The translations under genes and the position numbers were made by a program. Under the pieces are notes generated by a model. That model searched no databases. It was not told where the DNA came from and was given only the letters and a program-made list of their open reading frames with translations. Positions 35,974 through 43,936 of a stretch of 64,000 nt of DNA are shown here, piece after piece; the stretch's first letter is position 1, and each line of letters opens with the position of its first letter. The stretch is from Paenibacillaceae bacterium (lineage in GTDB: Bacteria > Bacillota > Bacilli > Paenibacillales > NBRC-103111). The DNA lies in the NCBI GenBank assembly GCA_029256185.1, contig JAQSYI010000017.1:1-64000 (forward strand). Reading direction: 5' to 3'.

Positions 35974-38181
35974 TCAAGGAGAAGAGCGGGCTGCGGACCG
36001 GTACTGCATGGGCGTCACTCCGAATTTGGCCTTGAAGCGGGTACAAAAATACGGAACACTGCGGTACCCGGTCAGCCCGGCGATCTCCGAAACGGTAAGA
36101 CGCTCATCTGCAAGCAATTCGGCGGAACGCTCCAGCCGCAGCTGGTTCAGATAATCGGAAAAGGTGGTATGAAGCTCCTCCCGGAAAATCCGGCAAATAA
36201 ACTGCTTGGAATAGGAGGTAAGCCCAGCCAGATGGTCGAGCCCCATATCCTCCGCCAAGTGCTCCTTGATATGAGCGGTCAATGCTGCGGCAATAATGGC
36301 ATGGCTGGTCTGCTTGCGCTCCCCGATGCGCTCCATAAGAGTCAGCCCCGTTTGCTCCAGAAAGCGGAGGGTTTCCTGCAGGGTATCCTTCCGGCTCAAG
36401 GCCAACAGGTCCTCTCCATGCTCGGACAGCTCAAGATCGAAATCCGCCATGATCTGGGCATACCGCAGAGCCAGCTGGCAGATGGCCAAATCGATGGCTT
36501 CGGCCTTGTAGGGCTGCTCTGTCCAATCCTTGCGCAGCAAGCCGAAAAATTCACCAAGAGCCTCCGAGTTCCCGGAGCGGATGATATGATCCAGATGGTC
36601 GAAGCTGATATCCTGCATCATCACCAGAGTCCGGTTCTGGACCGCTTCCACCGGAATGACCGCCTGCTCGGGGAAGATAAAGCCGTACCGCAGCGCTTCC
36701 AGCGCCTCCACATAAGACATATGCAGATCGGACAGGGAGGTGACAGGAGAGCCCATGCCTGCTGTAAACGCATATTCCCGGTGAAGCTCCTTGAGTCCCG
36801 CCGCCAGCTCGTCCCATTCCAACGCCTGCTCCAGGGAACTGATCCAGACAACGGCCAATTGCTCCTTGCTCACTGCAACCGCCTCGCATTCCCGGAGCGC
36901 CTGGGGCTGGCCGTGCTTTAATCTGCGCAGCAGCTCTACTGCCTGCCCGCTTCTGATCTGCAGTGCTCCCACCCGGTAGCTCCGGCCATCTGTAAGCGTT
37001 GTCAATTCATTGGAGAGCAAGGGGCTTCCATTGAGCAGATCCCGCCATTGCTTCTCCTTTAGCCGTCCTTTGAGATCCGTCACCCGCTCCTCCATATCAA
37101 TCAATACATTGCCGATGGCATTGAACTCATTGCCCACCCGCGCGGGAAGCACTGCGGTGCTGCTGCTGCGCACACGGGCGAGTAGCTTGCCCAAGGGAAG
37201 ATAGCTGCGTACGGAGAAGCCGTAAGAGGCAAGCAATCCGATCAGGAGCACCAGCAGACAGACTGTCAGCATCCCCCGCTTCATCTGGGCAACAGGCTGC
37301 ATGAGCGTGTCGGTGGATTGGATGGCCGCATAGCTCCAGCCCATTCCCTCCGCCGGGGCGGGCAAATACGTGATCATCTTGCTGCCGCTCTTATCCTGCA
37401 CATAGCGGGACAGCGGCTGCCCCTCCCGGAACAAGCCCTTGATCCAATCCTTTTCGTTGCCGGCAATATCTGTGCTGGCCGCCACAATCTCACCATTTCC
37501 GTCCAGCATCATGATCTTGTCATTGGCGGAATGGCGTTGATCATGCAGCAGCCCGCTGATATATGCCACATCCACATCAATAATCATATAGCCCTTGGCC
37601 AGCTCCTCCCTGGCCATATACGGCAGGGTGTAGATATATGTAAGAACAGGCTTCTCCCGGCCGTCCTCGTCCGGTCCCTGGCGCACAAACCAGCTGTGGA
37701 CAGGGGCGCCGCCAATATGTTGAAGCAGCTCATAGTTGGGAGAATTGCTGATCTGGTTATAGAAATAATTGTGGTCGGTGGCAAAGTCGGACTTCTTGAA
37801 ATATATGGTGATATTATCCATGCCGGGCATACTCATGGCCAACGTGCTTAAGTCATTGACCAGCCGGGTAATCCGGTAATAATTATGCTCCTTGCCGTAA
37901 TCGAGAAAATACTGAATCTCCTGGACACTGTCCTGACGAATTGTTGTAAGCGCTTTATTTAATAAGACCGACTTAAAGCGCTCCAGCTCGTTATTCTCCA
38001 CCTGATTTTTCAGCTTTTCCAGCTGAAACCGGCTCTTCCCCGATACCTCGGACAGAAGGATATCATGCACCTTGTTGAATACCAGCACCCCGGACAGGCC
38101 GATGACCAGAATAGTCAGAATGCTGTAGGAAAACACAAGGCTCTTGAAGAAACTCCCGTTTGCTTTATAAAATCTGAACAT
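35974..38181 (-). CDS. Membrane-bound AraC-type sensor-regulator of importer B
   Basis: Product of 735 residues. A membrane helix (about 13-35) and a second one (about 300-322, LTVCLLVLLIGLLASYGFSV) bracket an extracellular sensing domain with cache-like features (MAREELAKGYMIIDVDVAYISGLL). After a linker of about 300 residues comes a C-terminal AraC helix-turn-helix pair (about 640-735; MGLDHLAGLTSYSKQFICRIFREEL, GYRSVPYFCTRFKAKFG). Such one-component proteins combine sensor and activator in one chain. The neighbouring importer B and GH88 genes are the likely targets. GGGGGG lies 8 bases before the ATG. Confidence 0.9.
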   Translation of the reverse strand: MFRFYKANGSFFKSLVFSYSILTILVIGLSGVLVFNKVHDILLSEVSGKSRFQLEKLKNQVENNELERFKSVLLNKALTTIRQDSVQEIQYFLDYGKEHNYYRITRLVNDLSTLAMSMPGMDNITIYFKKSDFATDHNYFYNQISNSPNYELLQHIGGAPVHSWFVRQGPDEDGREKPVLTYIYTLPYMAREELAKGYMIIDVDVAYISGLLHDQRHSANDKIMMLDGNGEIVAASTDIAGNEKDWIKGLFREGQPLSRYVQDKSGSKMITYLPAPAEGMGWSYAAIQSTDTLMQPVAQMKRGMLTVCLLVLLIGLLASYGFSVRSYLPLGKLLARVRSSSTAVLPARVGNEFNAIGNVLIDMEERVTDLKGRLKEKQWRDLLNGSPLLSNELTTLTDGRSYRVGALQIRSGQAVELLRRLKHGQPQALRECEAVAVSKEQLAVVWISSLEQALEWDELAAGLKELHREYAFTAGMGSPVTSLSDLHMSYVEALEALRYGFIFPEQAVIPVEAVQNRTLVMMQDISFDHLDHIIRSGNSEALGEFFGLLRKDWTEQPYKAEAIDLAICQLALRYAQIMADFDLELSEHGEDLLALSRKDTLQETLRFLEQTGLTLMERIGERKQTSHAIIAAALTAHIKEHLAEDMGLDHLAGLTSYSKQFICRIFREELHTTFSDYLNQLRLERSAELLADERLTVSEIAGLTGYRSVPYFCTRFKAKFGVTPMQYRSAARSSP
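37945..37958 (+). promoter_or_regulatory. cre-like site inside the sensor-regulator coding region
   Basis: TGTAAGCGCTTTAT matches the cre consensus TGWAARCGYTWWCW at 13 of 14 positions. It lies about 225 bases into the gene at 38181, where CcpA could act as a roadblock. Chance occurrence is possible. Confidence 0.4.
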
Positions 38182-38386
38182 GCTTGTATCCCCCCTCTTC
38201 CCATCTTATAGGAAGCGCTCTTGCAGAGCAATTTCATTATCTGAACAGCCGTTTTAGGATTTGAACCGGCAAATTGGCGATTTTCTCAACCGTCCCTCCA
38301 TCTTCTTGCCACAGCGGAAGTCCATCTGCCGGTTCAATGCTCCAGTTCCTGCCATTATAACACCGTGTTCGGGTTGGGGGGCCGCG

Positions 38387-40402
38387 TCAGGAAGACTCCC
38401 CTTCATCGGCAAGCGGCTGGATCAGCATCTCGGCGGCCAATACATTCCGGGGAAGCGGCGGGGACATATCCTCCACCGGACGGTTCACCAGCAGCTTGGG
38501 GACAACGGCCGTCTGCGCGTCCAGATTCACTTCCACCAGGAAGCTGCCGGGCGTCCGCAGCGCCATGCCGATGGTGGCGGCTGCCCCTTGCCAGCCCTCA
38601 ATCCGCAGAGCGGGCATGCCGAAGGCTGACGCCACCTTGACCAGATCGGGGCAGCCGTAGCCCTTGACCGTGGACTGCTGCCGGCCGTCCATATAGGTGT
38701 CCTGGAATTGCCGCACCATGCCCAGGCTATGGTTGTTCATCACGAAAATCTTCAGCGGCAAGCCCCGCTGCACCACCGTATGAAGCTCCTGCAAATTCAC
38801 CTGGATGCCCCCGTCTCCGGCAATCACGATGATCTGCCGGTCCGGGGCCGCCATGGCTGCGCCGATGGCGGCGGGCAGGGCAAAGCCCATGGCGCCCATC
38901 CCCCCGGCATTGAGCAGCCGCTGGCCCTCCCGCAGCCGGAAGGATTGGCTGGCCCACATCTGATGCTGCCCCACATCCAGCACCACCACCGCCCCATCGC
39001 TGGTGTGCGAGGACAATAGCTCCATGAATCGGTTGGGGGTGATGGCGCTGCCGGTACCGGGGGAAGGAGAAGATGCTCCTGCTGGTCCGGGAGCGGAATA
39101 AGCGGAAGAGCCCCCTGCTGTGATGGCAACGGAGGAAGCCGGAAAAACAGACGGAACAGAGGAAGCCGGGTAGACAGCCGGATAACAGACGGTCTTGCCA
39201 GATGCAGCGTCAGCTTCCTGTGCCGCTGAACCGGCCAGCTCCCGGGAGCCCGCAGCGGTAGCTTCCTGTGCAGCAGAACCGGCGGCTGCCGGGCGGGCCT
39301 CTCCGCTGGGATATCTGCTCCTCCAGCCCTGCAAGATGTTATGCCATTCCGCATAAACCGGCAGCCGACGGCCGGATAAAGCCGCGGCAAAGTCCGCGAG
39401 AAACTGCTTCACATCCATACTCACTGTTATATCCGCCTTCACCCGCCCGTGTTGCGCCACATCCTCCACATCCACATGGACCTTCTTCGCTCCCCGCGCG
39501 AACGTATCCGGCCGGGTTCCCGTCTGCCGGGTATCCAGCCGCGAGCCGAGCACCAGCAGGAAGTCGCAGTTGGCCACCGCCAGATTGCTGTAGCGGTTGC
39601 CGTAGGATCCAATCAGTCCCAAGCTTAAAGGGTGGACTCCCGGCAGCACATCCAGCCCCATCAGAGAGCTGACTACAGGAATACCCGCGAGTTCGGCCAG
39701 CCTGCGCAGGTCTTCTGCGGCATCCCCGGCCCGGACCCCGCCGCCTGCCAGAATCAGGGGACGCTTGGCCTGTGCAAGCAGTTGAACCGTCTGCTCCAGC
39801 ATGCCGCCGGGACAAGGACGCTTGAAATCCGGATAGCTGCTGTATTCTGCGCTGCCATAGAAACTTGGCAGCGTATCCGGCTCAATCTGCGCACGCTGGA
39901 TATTCATGGGGATATCCAGCAAGACCGGTCCCGGCCGGCCATGCCCGGCCACAAACACCGCCTTTTCCAGCAAGTAACGGATCTGCCGCGGATCAAGGAC
40001 CATCTCGGCCAACTTGGCAATCGGCTTGACGATATTCACAATATCCGTTTCCTGAAAGCCTACTTGCCGCACAGGCGTGTCAAATTTATATTCATATGTG
40101 TTCACCTGTCCGGAAATGAACAGGCAGGGCACCGAATCGAAATAGCAGCTGCCGATGCCCGTCAGCAGATTAAGCGCCCCCGGGCCGCTTGTGGCCATCG
40201 CTACGCCAAGCTTGCCGTTCATGCGGCTGTAGCCCTCTGCAGCGAACGCTGCCGCCTGCTCGTGGTGTACGGAGACACACCCGATATCCGTTCTGTCATA
40301 GGTGGAATCCAACAGATGGACAATGGCGCCTCCGGTCATTTCGAAGATATGGGCCACTCCCTGCCTGCGGATAAAATCAATTACATAATCGGACAGCTTC
40401 AT
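38387..40402 (-). CDS. ThDP-dependent acetolactate-synthase-like enzyme, possible YerE-type sugar C2 transferase
   Basis: Product of 671 residues with the three-domain plan of ThDP enzymes. The N-terminal domain has VHHEQAAAFAAEGYSR (Glu48, which activates the cofactor). The central domain (about 190-325) has ALS-like flavin/nucleotide-fold features, and the C-terminal domain has the ThDP motif GDGG (about 527) through VMNN (about 555). A low-complexity Ala/Ser/Pro insert (about 365-450) separates the last two, making it some 90 residues longer than usual. Its place after rfbH, rfbF and rfbG suggests a role like YerE of yersiniose synthesis: transfer of a two-carbon unit from pyruvate to CDP-3,6-dideoxy-4-hexulose. 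Ordinary acetolactate synthase is the alternative. AGGAGAG lies 7 bases before ATG 40402. Confidence 0.82.
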   Translation of the reverse strand: MKLSDYVIDFIRRQGVAHIFEMTGGAIVHLLDSTYDRTDIGCVSVHHEQAAAFAAEGYSRMNGKLGVAMATSGPGALNLLTGIGSCYFDSVPCLFISGQVNTYEYKFDTPVRQVGFQETDIVNIVKPIAKLAEMVLDPRQIRYLLEKAVFVAGHGRPGPVLLDIPMNIQRAQIEPDTLPSFYGSAEYSSYPDFKRPCPGGMLEQTVQLLAQAKRPLILAGGGVRAGDAAEDLRRLAELAGIPVVSSLMGLDVLPGVHPLSLGLIGSYGNRYSNLAVANCDFLLVLGSRLDTRQTGTRPDTFARGAKKVHVDVEDVAQHGRVKADITVSMDVKQFLADFAAALSGRRLPVYAEWHNILQGWRSRYPSGEARPAAAGSAAQEATAAGSRELAGSAAQEADAASGKTVCYPAVYPASSVPSVFPASSVAITAGGSSAYSAPGPAGASSPSPGTGSAITPNRFMELLSSHTSDGAVVVLDVGQHQMWASQSFRLREGQRLLNAGGMGAMGFALPAAIGAAMAAPDRQIIVIAGDGGIQVNLQELHTVVQRGLPLKIFVMNNHSLGMVRQFQDTYMDGRQQSTVKGYGCPDLVKVASAFGMPALRIEGWQGAAATIGMALRTPGSFLVEVNLDAQTAVVPKLLVNRPVEDMSPPLPRNVLAAEMLIQPLADEGESS

Positions 40403-40425
40403 GCACTTTCTCTCCTGTCTTATGA

Positions 40426-41523
40426 TTATTGCTTCTGCCCGCCCGCCTGACCGTAGGTGTCCAGTTGTTCCAGACAGATGACCCGCATATCCGCCTGCCT
40501 CTGATAGGCCTGGTACCATGCCGCCGTCTGCTCCACCGCCTGCTTCACGTCCCATACCGGCAACCAGCCCAGCGCCTGCCTGGCCTTGGAACTGTCCAAC
40601 CGCAAACTTTGGGCCTCATGGGGATGTCCGCCTGTCGCGCACTCATAGAAGTCCTGTCTGCCCCAGCAAGTGCCTATTTTGCGGACCAACCACTCCACAC
40701 TTTTCACATCCTCATCCCCGGGACCGAAGTTCCAGGCTTCCGCAAACCGCCCGCCCTCCTCGGCGAGACTCTGGGCAAGCAGCAGGTATCCCCGCAGCGG
40801 CTCCAGCACATGCTGCCAGGGACGGATTGCGGCAGGATTGCGGATAGCGGGCTTGCTCCCGGTAAACAACGCTCTTACGCAGTCCGGAATGATCCGGTCC
40901 TCCGACCAGTCGCCGCCGCCGATCACATTTCCCGCCCTGGCTGTGGCCAGACCCAATCCGTGAGCGGCATGCTTGCCGGGGGGAAAATAGCTGCTGCGGT
41001 AGGAGGATGTAACCAGCTCCGCGCAGGCCTTGCTGTTGGAATACGGGTCGAAGCCGCCCAACCTGTCGTTTTCCCGGTAGCCCCAGACCCATTCCTTGTT
41101 GTCGTAGCATTTATCCGTAGTCACATTCACTACTGCTCTTATCCCCGCCCCCTCCGCAGCCGCTTCCCGGACGGACTCCAGCAGGTTGACGGTGCCCATT
41201 ACATTCACCTCATAAGTCTCCGCCGGATTCACATAGGAATAGCGGACAAGCGGTTGGGCGGCCAGATGGAAGACAATTTCCGGCTGTGCATCCCGGATGG
41301 TTTGCAACAACAGAGAACGGTTCCGGATATCGCCGTATACGGTGGGAATGGAGCGCTCAAGTTCACAGAGCTCAAACAAATTGGGTGATCCGGCCGGAGG
41401 CAGTGCATATCCCGTCACCCGGGCGCCCAAGCTTTCCAGCCACAGCGAAAGCCAGCTTCCCTTGAAGCCGGTATGTCCCGTAACCAATACACTTTTATCC
41501 GACCAGAAACTGCGGCTTGGCAT
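40426..41523 (-). CDS. rfbG: CDP-glucose 4,6-dehydratase
   Basis: Product of 365 residues, an extended short-chain dehydrogenase. It converts CDP-D-glucose to CDP-4-keto-6-deoxyglucose with bound NAD. Visible are the NAD motif VTGHTGFKGSWLS (about 13-25), VTTDKCYDN, and the catalytic YSNSK (Tyr and Lys), with TARAGNVIGGGDW typical of RfbG. The start may be ATG 41523 or GTG 41526, both a few bases after the rfbF stop. It belongs to the four-gene unit rfbH-rfbF-rfbG-ThDP enzyme. Confidence 0.94.
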   Translation of the reverse strand: MPSRSFWSDKSVLVTGHTGFKGSWLSLWLESLGARVTGYALPPAGSPNLFELCELERSIPTVYGDIRNRSLLLQTIRDAQPEIVFHLAAQPLVRYSYVNPAETYEVNVMGTVNLLESVREAAAEGAGIRAVVNVTTDKCYDNKEWVWGYRENDRLGGFDPYSNSKACAELVTSSYRSSYFPPGKHAAHGLGLATARAGNVIGGGDWSEDRIIPDCVRALFTGSKPAIRNPAAIRPWQHVLEPLRGYLLLAQSLAEEGGRFAEAWNFGPGDEDVKSVEWLVRKIGTCWGRQDFYECATGGHPHEAQSLRLDSSKARQALGWLPVWDVKQAVEQTAAWYQAYQRQADMRVICLEQLDTYGQAGGQKQ

Positions 41524-41529
41524 CACGGC

Positions 41530-42309
41530 TTATTGATCTCCTTTCCATGAGGCTCTACCCGTTCTCCACAGTTCCTCCAAGTAGTTCTTGTCGCGAAGCG
41601 TATCCATCGGCTGCCAGAAGCCCTTGTGCTGATAGGCCATCAACTGCCCTGACCGCGCCAGGGCCTCCAGCGGCCCCTTCTCCCATACAGTGGCGTCTCC
41701 CTCAATGAACCGGAACACCTCCGGCTCCAGAACAAAAAAACCGCCGTTCACCCAGCCCCCATCCCCCTGGGGCTTCTCCTCAAAGCCTAGCACCTGGCTG
41801 CCGTCGGCAATCTGCAAAGCTCCGAACCTCCCAGACGGCTGAGTCGCGGTTACCGTGGCCCACTTGCCATGGGACTTGTGAAATTCCGCCAAGCGGCCAA
41901 TATCCACATCGGAGAGGCCGTCCCCGTAAGTAAGCATAAACGGCCCCTGCTCCACATATTTCTGCACCCGCTTCAGCCGCCCCCCTGTCATCGTATCCTG
42001 GCCTGTGTCCACCAGTGTCACCTTCCAAGGGTCCATATAGCGGTCATGAACCGTTACTTCATTATCCTTGCTGCCGAAATCAAAGGTCACATCCGAGCCG
42101 TACAGATAATAATGGGCAAAGTATTCCTTGATCATATTGCCCTTGTATCCCAGGCAGATAACGAACTCCCGAAACCCGTGCCGGGAATAAATATTCATAA
42201 TATGCCAAAGGATGGGCTTATCGCCGATTTCAATCATCGGCTTGGGCTTCAGATAGGTTTCCTCACTAATCCTTGTTCCGTATCCTCCGGCTAAGATGAC
42301 AACTTTCAT
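41530..42309 (-). CDS. rfbF: Glucose-1-phosphate cytidylyltransferase
   Basis: Product of 259 residues, the usual length. It joins CTP and glucose-1-phosphate to make CDP-D-glucose, the first step of the CDP-deoxysugar pathway. The nucleotide-binding start MKVVILAGGYGTRISEETY and the KPKPMIEIGDKPILWHIM block are diagnostic. Its ATG overlaps the rfbH stop by one base (TGATG), and GGGGAG lies 9 bases upstream. Confidence 0.96.
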   Translation of the reverse strand: MKVVILAGGYGTRISEETYLKPKPMIEIGDKPILWHIMNIYSRHGFREFVICLGYKGNMIKEYFAHYYLYGSDVTFDFGSKDNEVTVHDRYMDPWKVTLVDTGQDTMTGGRLKRVQKYVEQGPFMLTYGDGLSDVDIGRLAEFHKSHGKWATVTATQPSGRFGALQIADGSQVLGFEEKPQGDGGWVNGGFFVLEPEVFRFIEGDATVWEKGPLEALARSGQLMAYQHKGFWQPMDTLRDKNYLEELWRTGRASWKGDQ

Positions 42310-43631
42310 CAAGAACAGCTCCCCGTGAGAAGTATGTGAAGCGTATCGGCCATATATTGCAGCATCTCCCTGGTGAGCCCCGGATGTACGCCGATCCAGA
42401 ACGTCTGCTTCATAATCCGTTCCGTGTTGGCAAGATCGCCAATAATCCGGCAATGGATGTCCTTGTAAGCAGGCTGGCGGAGGATGTTGCCGGCGAACAA
42501 CAGCCGGGTGCCGATATGGTGCTGTTCCAAAGCCTGAACCAGTTGATTGCGGGTGAGCGGCGCATCCTCGCGCAGGGTAATCAGGAATCCGAACCAGCTG
42601 GGATCGCTGCCGGGAGTTGCCTCCGGCAGGATGAGCTTATCCTGAAGCGGCTCCAGCGCTTCCCTCAGGAAGGTGAAATTCTCCTTCCGCTTGGCAATAA
42701 ATCCGTCCAGCTTCTTCAACTGAGCTACGCCGATGGCAGCCTGCATATCGGTAATTTTCAGATTATAGCCAATATGGCTGTACGTGTACTTGTGATCATA
42801 GCCCTGAGGCAGACCGCCCAATTGCCAGCCGAATCTTTTGCCGCATGAATTGTCTTTGCCGGGCTCGCACCAGCAGTCTCTTCCCCAATCGCGGAAGGAT
42901 TCCACGATTTTCTTCAGTTTGGGAGACGACGTAAGCACAGCCCCCCCTTCTCCCATCGTAAGATGATGGGCGGGGTAGAAGCTGACCGTAGACAGGTCGC
43001 CGAATGAGCCTGCCCGCTTTCCCTGGAACAGGGTGCCCACAGCATCACAAGTGTCCTCAATCAGCCAAAGACTATACTTGTCTGCGATTCGCTTAAGCTC
43101 ATTGATCATGAAGGGATTACCCAAGGTATGGGCGGCAATAATGGCTTTGGTCTTGCTGCTCACAGCTTCCTCCAACCGGGACGTGTCCATATTGTAAGTG
43201 GGAATGTCCACATCGAGGAAGACAGGGATAAGCCCATATTGGAGGAGAGGGTTAATGGTTGTGGGGAAACCGGCGGCTACCGTAATCACTTCATCTCCCG
43301 GCTGCAGTCTGCGCTCTCCCAGTTGGGGAGAAGTAAGGGCTGCTATAGCCAGCAGGTTGGCGCTGGAGCCGGAATTGGTCAAAACCGCATATTTGCAATC
43401 CATGAAACGGGCAAACTCCCGCTCAAATTGATGGGCATAACGGTCGGCGGTCAGACGAAAATCCAGCGAAGCATCCACCAGATGCATGATCTCCTCCTGA
43501 TCGAACACCTTGCCGCTGACAGGAATATAATCCTCTCCGGGACGGAATACCTTTTGCGGCCACTTCACCGCATAATAAGCTGCTGACAATGTAAGAATCT
43601 GTTCTCTCAGATTTTGCGCGGATTGGTTCAT
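42309..43631 (-). CDS. rfbH: CDP-6-deoxy-4-hexulose 3-dehydrase (E1, RfbH)
   Basis: Product of 440 residues, an aminotransferase-fold enzyme that uses PMP and a [2Fe-2S] cluster to remove the C3 hydroxyl of CDP-6-deoxy-4-hexulose. The lysine that binds PLP in aminotransferases is replaced by His222 in SFYPAHHLTMGEGG. The iron-sulfur ligands follow the known C-X57-C-X-C-X7-C pattern: Cys195, Cys253, Cys255 and Cys263. The normal reductase partner E3 (RfbI-like) is not in this window. It is the first gene of the deoxysugar unit; AGGAGG precedes the ATG. Confidence 0.95.
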   Translation of the reverse strand: MNQSAQNLREQILTLSAAYYAVKWPQKVFRPGEDYIPVSGKVFDQEEIMHLVDASLDFRLTADRYAHQFEREFARFMDCKYAVLTNSGSSANLLAIAALTSPQLGERRLQPGDEVITVAAGFPTTINPLLQYGLIPVFLDVDIPTYNMDTSRLEEAVSSKTKAIIAAHTLGNPFMINELKRIADKYSLWLIEDTCDAVGTLFQGKRAGSFGDLSTVSFYPAHHLTMGEGGAVLTSSPKLKKIVESFRDWGRDCWCEPGKDNSCGKRFGWQLGGLPQGYDHKYTYSHIGYNLKITDMQAAIGVAQLKKLDGFIAKRKENFTFLREALEPLQDKLILPEATPGSDPSWFGFLITLREDAPLTRNQLVQALEQHHIGTRLLFAGNILRQPAYKDIHCRIIGDLANTERIMKQTFWIGVHPGLTREMLQYMADTLHILLTGSCS

Positions 43632-43936
43632 TATTATGGGGTCCTCCTGTCTTGCTTGGCCGCTCGGTTAAAAAACGTGGATTTTTCCTTAATATTAGGA
43701 AGAAGTTTCTTATCTTAGGTATATGCAGATCAGTAAGAATGTTTAATCCGTTTGGATAAATGGGTCTCCTTCATGCGCATATCGGGAGTTTGCGCTATAT
43801 GATAGATATGGAGATGAGCAGTTGCGCTTACGATGCAAGCTTTGCTCCGCAAAGCTCGGATGATGCTTCCGAAGTAAGTTTTTCGTGATTACCTCTTCGC
43901 TTGGCAATTGTACTCAAAACTCTTAGGAGGATGGAG
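43632..43936. other. Divergent regulatory region between rfbH and the acyltransferase-glycosyltransferase genes
   Basis: This 305-bp region separates two divergent units of one surface-sugar cluster. The right third is a two-part leader repeat (43823-43930). The left part should hold the rfbH promoter; a weak TTAAAC/TATACC pair is all I see. Confidence 0.5.
43823..43930 (+). repeat. Hybrid two-hairpin leader repeat before the acyltransferase-glycosyltransferase gene
   Basis: The first part (43823-43860) resembles the units near 6.9 kb: GCGCTTACGATGC, then the hairpin GCTTTGCTCCGCAAAGC. The second part (43861-43930) resembles those near 60.6 kb: GATGCTTCCGAAG, AGTTTTTCG, GGCAATTG, and TACTCAAAACTCTTAGGAGG ending at the ribosome binding site. 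It therefore links the two repeat subtypes. Confidence 0.75.

Noticed and set aside
38261..38337. Inverted repeat TTGAACCGGCA/TGCCGGTTCAA before the importer B sensor gene
   Set aside because: The 55-base loop makes it a poor terminator and there is no T run. It could be an operator but nothing further supports this.
38387..40402. ThDP enzyme considered as housekeeping acetolactate synthase
   Set aside because: No ilvN, ilvC or other branched-chain amino acid gene is adjacent, and the gene is embedded in the CDP-deoxysugar unit. This is context evidence only.
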